From assembly GCA_017979445.1 (NCBI GenBank), contig CM030706.1, positions 12,014,967-12,078,966 of the forward strand: 64,000 bases of DNA. Reading direction: 5' to 3'. Position numbers and translations under genes: made by a program. Source of the DNA: Akebia trifoliata. Lineage: Eukaryota; Streptophyta; Magnoliopsida; Ranunculales; Lardizabalaceae. Of the stretch, positions 25,901 to 37,900 are shown piece by piece. Positions within the stretch are counted from its first letter, which is position 1. The number at the start of each line of letters is the position of its first letter. A model generated the notes under the pieces. The model worked only from the letters and a program-made list of their open reading frames with translations. It was not told the origin of the DNA and made no database searches.

Positions 25901-28900
25901 GTAATAGGTTGATTTTTATGTCATTTGAAAGGTTATTCAATTACTTATTCAACAAGCCCAAGATTTTGTGAATTCGATGTGTTTTGAGAAAGTCATGGCC
26001 AAAATACTGATAGAGTGTCAGTTTTACACGGTATTGACTTCTCAAGGCCAAAAACGTCAATGTGTAAGTCAATGTTTGGATTAGGATTTTGAGTTTAATA
26101 CGTAAGAGCCTATATATCACTATTGTAATTGAATTTTTAATAGTTTATTGAATAAAAAGGTTTTTTACAAATCTCTTCTTGAGATCTCTCTAGTGATTTG
26201 GATATGGTGTGAGTCAATCTTGGTGTGATGCCAAGGACCCTTTGTTTGATTTCAAGGTAATTTTTCTTTTTTATTATTATATTATCTTCATCTGTTCGTC
26301 CTCTTCATATCTTTTTTCTTTATCTTCTATTTTAGATTAATTCCTAACCCTAGCCTAAATTTAATTACAATACCCTATTGAAAAATATCATAATTGCAAA
26401 ACTTCATATTTTATGTATCCAATTGGTCATTGTTTAAACCTTTCACAATGGCTAATAACACATTTTGAGTCTAAAACCTTTTCTTGAAACCCCTTTCTAT
26501 AATTTTATTTCTTTTTCACTACTTAAGTAGCTATTTAGCCTTTCCACCACCCATCTCAAAGTAGGTCACCCTAGAATTGATAAAACCTAGGTTATCCTAC
26601 ATCAACAAGACTGTGCAATTGGCTAAGTCTTGTCTGGGGATATTGTGTGCTTCAATTTTTGTTCTGTACTTAAATGCAATGGAAAATCTGTTGATTACCT
26701 TCGCATTGATTTTTCGTTCACCAGGATCATTTGGTCTCATGTCCTAGTGTAATTTCAAATCTCTTAGCCTTCTAGGTCAGTGTTTTCATTGTTTCTTTGT
26801 TGCCAATCCTTGTGCTTTGGTGGTGGGATGGGGATTCTTTCGAGGCTAATGCCATTTACTGTTTGCTGGTGCTAATGAAAGGATAAGAACAACCACATTT
26901 TTCATGATAGTGAGAATTCTTTTAATGAAGTTATTATCTCTATATTAGGGCTTATCTTATTCTTGTGTGAATTATTTCCAGAGTTTAAGGTGTTGTTTTT
27001 CGATGACTCTGTTTTTTAGATGGGAGCATGTGTGTTCTAATAGCTCAATCTTTTGGAAGGTGCTTTGGTCTATGTCTATTGTGTCCTTGTGTTCTTTATA
27101 GATCAGTGTTCTCGACTATTTGCTGTGTGAGGGAAGCTTCCATTTTCTCTATGCTGGAACCATTTGAAGGAAAAATGCAAAAGATGCTTTGAGAATGTGG
27201 AGAAGTCCTTGGAATAGATCAAAGTCATGTAATTCTGGTCAAAGCTTCATAACGAGTTTTTGGTGTGGTGTTTGAGGATTTCGATTTCATATGAGAGTCC
27301 TTGTCAATCGAGCCTCCCTTGACTGTTAAGAGGCAGTCCTCTTGCTGTATTTCTTTGGGTTTTTTCCTTGTGGGTTTTGTAGGCATCTTTATTGCTTCCT
27401 GTCTAGTTTGCCACCTTGGCCTTGTGATTGAATCTTTGTGTATTCTTCTGCTTCTGTTTCTTAACAAATGCGCATACTCAGTCATAAAAAAGCCATTCTA
27501 TTTGTGCCCACCTTTATGCTCACTGCACCCACTTTCTCTAGTACATCCCACCCAAAATATTCTTTAGGTGGGTGCAAATAGCCTGGCCCGTGGAAAAAGG
27601 CATTAGGGATTCACACTAATTAGAATAAGGCCGGCTGACATTCTCTTTGGCCACCAACTAACTTTAGAAAGAGCACGCATAGAATTGTGTTTTTGAGTTC
27701 CATATCCCCCCACCCACACACCCACTCACACACACACACACACACAGGTGTGTTTGGAGTAAGCCATTTAAGTAATTTAATGGTGTTTTTTTTTTGAGTA
27801 GTTATTTGGTAAATAGGATTAGGTTAGTAACATCACTATTGAGTAGTAGGGTGCGTTGTGAACCTTGCACACTTTTGCATTTGGTCGGTCTTCACTGCCT
27901 CCTATTAGCTGGGGTTGATTATTTGGTTGTTTTGTCAGTTGGAAGGTTTTCTATCATTTCATAGATCTAAAAATTAACATTTTTCATTATGTTTAAACTT
28001 CTTGTTTATTTGTAATTGTTAGAATCTATTTATTAATTCACTAGTCATCATCACAGCCCAATGTGTTTTCTTTTGCTGATGCATTTATATATTCCTTTGG
28101 TTGGCTTGATTAGAAAATAGTTCTTAATAGCAATAATTTCCGTAAGTTGCATCAAACGGAGAGGCATCTGTAGGACTACCCAAGCAGAAATTTCAGGATT
28201 CTGAATACTTGTTGAGTACATTCCTGCTGCATGTAGTGATTAAGAATTTTTGTTTCTGGAAGTGCCAACTTAGCTAAGTTAGTAAGATGTGTGGAGTGTT
28301 GTTCCCATGTCCTAGGTTCAAATCCCCTTAACCCAACTTCACCTTGCTAACCACTAACCTTTTACCTGTCAAAAACGAAAAAAGAAACAAGAAAAGAAAA
28401 AGAATGTTTGTTTCTACTAAGTTCCTTTCTCATGCTTTCACCGTTCCATGTTTTGTAGATGTAATCGTTTGAGGGGACATACTGGTTCCCTCCTCCCCCT
28501 CTCTCTCCCCTTGCATTTGACCCACACACCCACACCCACATACATCCCATGCACCCACAATCCACACACCCCACACCACACACACACACACGTGAATTGA
28601 TTATTACCGCCATTTACTTTCATGTGAACTGCATTGTTGGAAGTTAAGTTAGTGTATTAAATGATTATGTTGTAATTGTTCCAGCTTTTTCACCAATTCA
28701 CTTATTCTCCCGGCAATAAATGGACCTACAGAAGGCCTCATGCTGATTTATATGGCCCATTTTTTTACAGCAATTGTCGGTATGCCCCTTAAATTTAATT
28801 ATCGTTCCAATTCATCCCTCTAATATTTTATCATTACATTTTAGTTCAGTCCTAATCTAACTTAATGCATTTGAGTTTACGGTTGTCTTATTCCTTAGAT

Positions 28901-31900
28901 AGTTGATTCCTTTCCTTTTCAGGTGCGGATTGGTGGAGTCAACCCTTCGGGAAGTCTATTCCCTTTCTGAGTTGGATACCATTTATTTATGGTGAGCATG
29001 GTATTAAATTTCGATAAATTTCCATGAAATATACCGAAATATTTCCATTTCCACAAGGTCCGACACAAAATTTAACTAACAATTTCTTTTATGTATATAT
29101 TTTGATGGAGATCACTATTCATTTCGTGAAATATTTCGGTGAATGGTGAATTTTGACCGAAATAATCGAATTGTAGTTATAAAAACAATATTTCGGTTGA
29201 AATATTTTGATGAATAGTAAATTTTCGATTAATCGAAATATTCATGCAAGTATGCATGTATAATCCTTCATGTTCTAATTGGTTAGATAAATTAGAAACT
29301 TTTTAATACATATTTAAAAGATACAAAATAATATGATAATGCAAGAGTGTATTTTTTTTATACTTTATGATAATGGGAGAATGAAGTACATAATAATTTG
29401 TTCATTTAAGAAAGTGAGTTACATATTAAGGTATTTATACTTGTTGTGACATCATTTTCATTTCCATGAAGCATATAGTTGTTTTAGGTTTCAGACTATA
29501 AGATACTTACGTGAACGTGTAGCAAAACGTCATTGATCTTCATTTCCACAATTCATATGATTATTTATTATTGTTTGATTAATTATGAGTGTTTTATCAT
29601 TTTCTACAATTTCATGAAAAACTTTCTACATTTCCATCATTTCATAGTATTTCCATCATTTACTTGATAATTGTATTGATTTCAACACTGGTTGAAATAT
29701 TTCCATTTTCAGGATGACCGAAATGGTCATCGAAATCAAAATTTAATACCTTCATGGTAAGAATATCTTCAATATGGAAAATTTCTATTAAGAATTAATT
29801 TGGCACTAAACTAATTGTTAAATGTTTTCTTGAAATATTTTGTTGCCATATTGATCATGAAATTGTAATGCTGATGTCTACTTCCACATAGTTTAAAATA
29901 TCAAAAAACTGGTAAATCCATGATTCACAACGATACACATTGATGCCTTATTGTAAAGCATAAGTAACTTGGGAATATTATGTTAAAGCTCTTTGGCCCT
30001 ACTCCTATTTATACTAAAGAAATCACACTTTTGTTTACTAATTCACACTGATGCACTAAGATATTCTACATATTTATGTTTACTGCCTAGATATGCTACT
30101 GTAGATGATAAAAGTGTTAAAAGGTTTGAGTCGAACAAGTGTCTAGATCCTGATTGAAAGGTGAGTTAGATAGGACTCCGCGAAAGTGGTACCCAAATCA
30201 GTTATGCAACCCAGTCCTACTTAGCTGCAGGATAGGACAAGGATAAATTCCTACTCTGACGTCAAAGCAGGGAAAACGAGGTAAGCACGGCGGATCTGAT
30301 CTTCGAATATCGAGGGACCCCGAGAATCAGGGAACCAAAAAAGGAATGATTCCATTTCGGTTGTGATTCCACAGATCATGGGATCGTCCATGATTTGATC
30401 CCGAATTTAGAGGAATGAGATTAGGAACCCCTGATTCGGAGGAAATACCTATAAATAGAGCAAAAATCGAGAGAAGATGGGGTTCTTCTCTTTTTGATCA
30501 ACAAAGAACACTAAATATTCTTTTGCAAAATCTAACTTGATCGTCAGAGGAGTTTTGGCAGGTACCACACTGGTGCTCATAAGCGACAAGAGCAAGGAGC
30601 ATTCCATCAGGGCGGCAAGGCAGAGTTGATAGCGGTAAGACGAAATCACCTCTACATCTTTGGTGCTTTCTGTGGGAATCATCTTTGCCAGGAGATTTAT
30701 TTATGAAGGAAGACAATGGTGAGACCCACATGTTCTACAAAAGTTAATTTACCTCTACCTCCTACTGCTCCCTCGATCGAGTCTTTGTTGATGAATTAGA
30801 TCAACGAGATGAAGTGGTGGCAGGCAACGAAAGATGGATACTTTGGTTAAGGAGAATCAAACTCTGCACTAGTGTCTGGAGGTTCAACAGAAGGAGAGAC
30901 GAGATCAACCTGGGTGTCAGGTTGAAAACGAGAAAGATCGAGTTTCGGAAGGTAGCTTTGGGTCCAGAGCTTCTAGATGGAAGGAGATATTGAAGTTGTT
31001 ACTGCTACAGCAACTCAAATCGATACGCTAGTAGGTTTTACCAAAGAGGAAATCAGAGATATGATATGGAAGGAGAATGAAGTTGTAAAGAACGTAAAAG
31101 TCAGATTGGCTGTTGCGTAGGTTGTCAGGGGAATCCAGAAATCCCCTTTTACAGTTGAGATCCTGGTGGTAGAGATGCCGAAAAAATTTGTTGCGCCCTG
31201 TTTTACTTCTTACATTGGTTTGAAGGACCTAGTGGAATACTTGTATCACTTCCGACAAATGTTAACATTATGGGGAAGGAAACAAAGCTTTGATGTGTAG
31301 GCTCTTCCCTTCTATTTTACAAGGAAACGCATTGACTTGGTTCCACACGTTGCCCAATGGAAGCATTGCTTCCTTTGAGGAACTCTGCATGACATTCGTC
31401 ACTCAGTACATCAACAGGAAGCAAGGTAGGGGTGTAAACACTCTGCTCAACATATCAGGGATTTTATGAGAAGATTTAGAGAGAAAGCAATGGCTATGGA
31501 GAGTTGCGATGAGAATACTGTCGTCGTGGCATTCAGAAATGCACTGGCCCCAGACTCTGGGTTGTACTAATCAATGGTGAAGAGTAGGTCAACGACTTTG
31601 GCCGAATTGGCCTAGAGAGCATAAAAGTATATCAAACTGGAGGATGATCCACGTAGCTCGGTGTAGTTCAACCCTGTGTGGCTCAGGGTCCCAAGTGATC
31701 TCCATTGTCCTAAGTGGCAACACAACCCTAATGACTATTGTGTAGTTCAGCCTTGTGTGGCTCAGGGTCCCAAGTGACCTCTACTGTCCTGAGTGGCAGC
31801 ATAGCCTTAATGGCTATTATGTAGTTCGGCCCTGAGTGGCTATTGTGTAGTTTAGCTTTATGTGGCTCAGGGTCCCTAGTGATCTCCATTGTCTTAAGTG

Positions 31901-34900
31901 GTAGCACAACCCTAGTGGCTGTTGTGTAGTGCAACCCTGTGTGGTTCAAGGTCTCAAGTGTTCTTTGTTGTTCCGAAGGGCATCACAACCCTAGTGGCTA
32001 TTGTGTAGTTCTACCCTTTTTGGCTTAGGGTCCCAAGTGACCTTTCCTGTCTTGAGTGGCAGTACAACCCTAGTGGTTATTGTGTAGTTCAGGCCTGTGT
32101 TGCTCAGGATGCCGAGTGACCTTTACTGTCCTGAGTGGCAGTACAATCCTAATGGCTATTTTGTAGTTTAGCCCTGTGTGGCTCAAGTTTCCGAGTGACC
32201 TTTGCTATTCTGAATGGTAGTACAACCGTAATGGCTATTGTGTAGTTCAGCCTTATGTGGCTCTAGGTCCCGAGTGACCTATGCTATCTTAAGTAATAAC
32301 ACAATCCTAGTGACTAAATGAGAAGTTCAGCCCCGTGAGGCTCATGGCCTTGGTTGACCTAGGTAATCCTGAGAGGAAATGAAACCAAAGGGAAACAATC
32401 TTAAGCCTATCATGACCCTCAAACCATCAAACTATTAAGTGTTTCCTTTGCAACGATGATAGAGAAAACACTTGGGAAGATAGATGGGTTGAGGGGGTTA
32501 GGTTGCTTGTCTAAAATGTTAGACTAAGGTGATGCTTGCTTGAGATCAATTTTTGTCCTCATAAAAAATTTGAATGAAGAAAAATGAGATCAGATTAAGG
32601 ATTGTAGAATCAATTCGATCGAGCTGAGATTAAAACAGACAAAAATGTGAAAATTTTTGTTTTCATTAAGTAAAAGAAGCTGTTACAAAGGAAGCCCCAA
32701 TTGAGGGTTAAAAGAAACGATTTAAGGAAAGCATAAAAAAAAATGCCTTTACCAATGAGGAGGGTCATCTTGCTTTTGAAGATTGGTTGGCTAAGTGAGG
32801 TCGGACTGTGGGTGAGATTGGCCTGCTGAGTAAGATCGGCTAGCTGAATGAGACCGACGGGTTGAGTAGAGTTGGCAGGCTGGGGAGGGTTGACTCGTGG
32901 AGTGGGGTTGGCTTCCTGATTTGGCAGAGGAATAGAAATAGCTGCCCCATTTACCTCAACGACCAGTTGAACGGAGTCACCATCAGAAAGGACGACATTC
33001 GGCTCACGAGCAGGCTAATTGACCTCCTCAATAAGAGGCCGAGGAACAATCCTACCAAGAACCACAAATCTAGTCTCACAAGGTCAAAGAATTGGAAAGA
33101 GGGGACGCGAAAAATCTTCAACAACTTTTGTCTAAGCATCTTCTATCCGAAAGGTCTCCTTGGCATCTTAGAAAACACATTTGTAGCTCGTGAGAGTGGC
33201 TTCGTCCTTGATCCGGATGTTGTCTTGTTTCATTCGGTGCAATTGTCTCATGGTCTCGTTACGGTCCTTAGTGGCTTGTTTGTCCTTATCCTTTTGAGCA
33301 GCCTCCACAACTTGTTGGTCACAGTTGAGCGGACTTTTTTCTCCAGCTCGGTCTGAAGGGTGGCCAGTGCGGCCTTTCTCTCCATAAGGGGGAACCTTTC
33401 AGGTCTTCGATTTCAGCATCCCTCATCTGGATGCGCTCTTTGGAGTTATCCAATTCCAGGGAAAACTCGGTGTGCTTGGCTTCCAACTCCCCAAACTCCT
33501 TCTCGGTGTGCGTCAGAGCGCCTTGAAGAGCTTCAACCCTCTCCTCAACAACTTGAGCAGAGGAGGCTAGGAAAAACCAAAAGGAAGGATAAAGGAAATT
33601 TGAAATTACCTGGTAGAAGCCCTGACAAAACTGCCCCATAAGCTGCTCAACACCGCCCTTGTCTACGAAGGTGACAACTTCCTCCATAACCATGGGGAGC
33701 AGGACATGAAAGATCAAAGAAGCGGCGGACTAGGGGTCCTTAAGGGCGTTGTGTCATTAAGGACCAGACCCTTCCTAGATCGAAAGAGAGAGTGAAGGTC
33801 CCCCCTCTCAGCTCCTCCCTACAGTTGGTTTACTCTCCCAAGCCAACGAAAATCAGACCCTCCAGAGGAGTGTTATAATTAATCAACTTTATAGGTTGCT
33901 CGGAAGATTGAGCACCTTCATCTCTTAGCCTTAGTCGCCTCCATTGCTGAGGATGATCAGCAAAAACCTTAGCCTTGTCGACTGCCTTCTTATCGGCTTG
34001 CCCACCTTGGAGCACTTGGATCTAGTCTCCCTTGGGCTTCCTTCAGGAACCAGTTCATCCTCGGTGCGAATGTGCTTCTTTTTTCCTTAGCTCAGGGACC
34101 CTGAAGTTACGGGTCTGAGGAAGATGAGTAACGGTAGGAAGTTCTAAAAGAAGGACAAATTGGGTGAGATTAATGCTTAGGGTGTTGGGGTTGGTGAGAT
34201 CAAAGGTGGAAAGGGTTGGGGCGGTGGAATGAGAGGCAGTGGTAGAATGATCCCCATAACCCTATTTTAAGGGAAGGTTAAAAGTGCCAACATCTTCCCT
34301 GGTTGGGTGGAAAAGATGGGGGTGAGGCGGAGTTTTTCGCAACCTACTCGGTAGAATGAGCAGACTGGGATTGCCTAGAGTTCTCTGCAACCTGCTCGAT
34401 GGGAAGAGCAGGTTGGGGTGGTTCAATTGGCTAGGAGGCGTAAGGGTTGAGCCAGAGCAGGCTGTAATGCCCTAACCGTTGATTGTGCAATGGTGGTCTT
34501 TTTCTTTTTCTTCTCCTTCTGCCGTTGCTTGTTACGCTGCTCCTTTTGGGCTTCAGCAGCGACTAGAGTAGTGGATTTTGAGGAAAGGCCCAAGTAGAGA
34601 ATGGTTAGACAAAGAATTTCACAACAGAGCAGAGCATGAAAAGAAAATAAAATGATTAAGGTCAAAACTTACCCTGGAAGGTTTGGGGGACTCTAAATCC
34701 CTCATGAACAAAGTTGGGGCCAAACTCACTACTGCTAAAAAATGATCAGGGGGTCCTTGTGCTAATCCTTGTTAGAGTTGTGATGCCCCTGAACCGAAGC
34801 CTGCCCAGTAGACTTTGAGGATATTGAATAGTGTCCCAGTTAGTAGGAGTTGCCTTCAAGGTGTAACAGGAGAGGAAATCCCGATGAGTCACCTTCAGGG

Positions 34901-37900
34901 CTTCTACCCTCTCGATCAGATGATAGAAATTCCTCGTCATCTGACCTGAGGCCCTGTTGATCTTGCTCAAGACCCCGCCTTAAGAAGGAAGAAATTGGGA
35001 AACAAAGGCCAACATGAATTTGACTTGCGTACACCATAATCTCCCCGTCACGACGCTCTATAGGGTCATTGTAGACCTTGATCGACACACAAAGAGGTAG
35101 TTTGTAGTTTTGTCAAAGTTGTGCAGTGTTGAAAGCCGTTAGAGAAATTGGAAGGTAAGAGATAAAGCTTAAACAAGAAAATCCAAAGAGTAAGTTCACA
35201 GTGAGAAGACGATAGAAGAATTTGATTTTTCAATAACTCACTTGTTTATAATGCAAATAGGAGAGAGGGAATTAAATGAAATGGTGCATACGTTTGAAAA
35301 CTCAAATGTTGTAACCTGTGGCTAGGGATTAATGTAGAGATGTAGTGGGACACGTGTAAGACTAGTTCGGCTCGCACAGATGAAAAGATGGCTCATTAAT
35401 GTTAGGATAACGGACGTAATGACTGCAATTAAGCCGCAAAGCTTCGCGCTTTCTCGAGAGGGTAATTGTAGAGGATAAAAGCTGTAATAGGTCTGAGCCG
35501 AATATGTGTCTAGATCCTGGCTGAAAGGTGACTTAGACAGGACTTCGCGAAAATGGTACCTAGGCCAACCATGCAGCCTAGTCTTGCTTAGCTGCAGGAC
35601 AGGGCAAGGTTAGGTTCCTGCTCTGACGTCAGAGCAAGGAAAGCGAGGTATGCGTGGCGAATCTAATCTTTGGAGATTAAGGAGGGACACCAAGAATTAG
35701 GGAACCAAAAAAGGAACGATTCCATTTCGGTTGTGATTCCACAGATCATGGGATCTTCCATGATCTGATCCTAAATTTAGAGGAATGAGATTAGGAACCT
35801 TGATTCAGGGGAAAGGCCTATAAATAGAACAAAGATAGAGAGAAATAAGGATTCGCTTTTCAATCAACAGAGAACACTGAATATTCTTCTGTAAAATCTA
35901 ACTTGATCGTCGGAGGAGTTTTGGTAGGTACGACGCCGATGCTCACAAGTGACAGGGGCAAGGAGCATTCCATCAGGGTAGAGTTGATAGAGGTAAGACG
36001 AAATCACCTGTACAACTATCATGAATTTTAATGTTACGACACTACATTTTTAAGTCTTCTATTATAAATAAACAAATTATTTTCCCGATTCTTAGGATTC
36101 ATACCCATATGTATCATCATTTGGTCAAGGATACCTCTTACACGGGTGGTCAACTGATTGGATGGATATATACATCTATATAATAGAACAGGATAGTTGT
36201 CCCCCACCTCCGGTTGGGATTTAATCTCGTCGCGAATCTTGAGGATAACTTTTCAATTTTTTTTCCTCTTCTACCCCATTTTTCCAAGAATACCCTTCAA
36301 CTTTGTATGTTGCCTTTCCTCTTCTACCCCATTTTTCCAAGAATACCCTTCAACTTTGTATGTTGCCTTTCCTCTTCTCCCCTCTTTCCAATAATACTCT
36401 CTAACTTTATTGTCTTTCCACTTCTCCGCCCTTATCCCAAAGAGGATACCAGTGCTGATAGGAGGCAAACTCACAAGCCATTGCTAAGTTACCAAAGCAT
36501 CTGATATTGGTGGTTCAAGAGTTTATTTCATATCCTTTAAAATATTTGGGTAGTGATGTTTCATTACTTCTGTCTTTATATTGAAATTTTTTGATAATTC
36601 ATATTTCCAGATTACCTTTATTTTTTTGGAGTTCTTCAATCTCTACTTTTTGCTCTTCGTGTTTTGTACATACATATCCAGAAATTTGACATGCAATCCT
36701 TTTCCTTTAATATCAGGAATCCCAATGTACAGAGTTGTCTTATTTGCTTTTACTGCTTTTGGTGTTATACCGACAGTCATGTTCAAGTAAGTTTCTTTTT
36801 GTATTCCAAATGGTTGAAAGTTTATTTATGCCCTTGTTTATTTATGTGGCTGTTTGCATCTCAATATATATTATATCTGGTCATTCAAATCCCCTTTTAT
36901 ACCTATTTTGTCGCAACAAGACATTGGTACCAGGTGTTTTGAGTCTTTATCTCAGTATTGATAGTGGAACATTAGAAAGAGATTAGAACAACCAATCTTT
37001 ATTTTTTGCATTATCTTGACATTGAATTATGAGTTATGAATGATGTCTAGTGTACTTATCTCACTATCTGTTAGTGCTTGTCGTAGCTCACTAGAATTAT
37101 GGTCATTCTATTGGGTATGACACAACATACAATTAGTCGCATAAGGAACAAACATTTAAGGTTCTAAAAGAGCGAGTTAAAGACCAAAAAGGACATGGAT
37201 TGATGTGTTGAGCATGAATGTGAAGACAATAGAATACGTAGAACATGGAAGGAGACATAAATTGAATGGAGAAACAAGATTCATTCAGCTGACCCTGAAT
37301 TTTTGGGATAAGGCTTTAATGATGATCATGATGCTTGTCATAGCTTGATGCCATTACCTCATAGCTGTTTTTTAAGCAAAGGTCACTTTGAGATTACTTA
37401 TTTTCATGTGTGTTGCAGTGTTCAGAATGTCTATAAGGTTGTTCAAGCAAGAAAAGGAAGCATGCTTCTGGCATTAGCAATGGTATTAGTATTTTTTGTT
37501 TAATATTTTCGTGCGAGTTTCTTAATCACATAACTCATTCATCAGTTTCTTGCCAGCTTTACCCTTTCGCTTTGCTTCTTGGAGCAGTTCTACTATGGTA
37601 TGATTCTAATATTTCTTCTAAACATGCCCAACTTTTCGTGTAGCATATCCATTTCAATACAAAATGTGATTCTTTGTGCAGGGATTACTTGTCTCCATCT
37701 GATCTCATAGGAAACTATCCGCATTTAGTTATATTGGGAACTGGTCTTGCGTTTGGATACCTTGTGGTAATATATCTATGCTTGGACAAACATTTGAATT
37801 TTGTTTTAAACTATTTAAATAGTTAAATGAATCTTCTCTAGGTTTGTCTGTTGTTATATTTTCTATATATTTTGCACTCTTTGTTCTGTGCTGCATTTAC

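Larger units (their letters stand above)
14524..28684. other. AAPT intron 7, 14.2 kb, a mosaic of nested retroelements
   Basis: The donor CA|GTAAGT at 14524 and acceptor CAG at 28684 join Trp-Glu-His in frame. Inside, in order, lie a minus copia RT fragment, a hAT-like MITE, a plus copia split by a solo LTR, a second plus copia LTR-gag, and a minus copia interrupted by a MITE. LINE pieces, a dispersed repeat and CA microsatellites follow. Each is listed separately. From 27500 to 28684 only microsatellites and unassigned AT-rich sequence are seen. Confidence 0.85.
30100..36014 (+). mobile_element. non-autonomous Ty3/gypsy element (Tat-like, no pol) with both LTRs
   Basis: Complete element of 5915 bp in AAPT intron 9. 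LTRs: 30100-30656 (557 bp) and 35467-36014 (548 bp), starting TGTAGATGATAAAAG and TGTAGAGGATAAAAG and ending TCTACA and TGTACA. A possible primer site, TTTGGTGCTTTCTGTGGG, follows the 5' LTR, and a GAGAGGG polypurine tract precedes the 3' LTR. Inside, in order, lie a gag remnant, a 79-bp tandem array and antisense ORFs. Protease, RT and integrase are absent. Gag, then satellite-like repeats, then an antisense ORF is the layout described for Tat/Retand and Ogre-type elements; the lineage is inferred from that. Flanks GCTAC and ACTAT only partly match. Confidence 0.85.

Noticed and set aside
27301..27567. 88-codon hydrophobic plus-strand ORF in intron 7
   Set aside because: It looks like membrane segments, but the bias comes from T-rich LINE-type 3' UTR. 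It matches no family.
28362..28623. two Cys/Gly/Val-rich minus-strand ORFs
   Set aside because: Both are translations of the CA microsatellite in two frames.
32862..33356. 164-codon plus-strand ORF in the gypsy element
   Set aside because: It overlaps the antisense region whose minus-strand frames fit Tat antisense ORFs. The plus frame has no recognisable domain.
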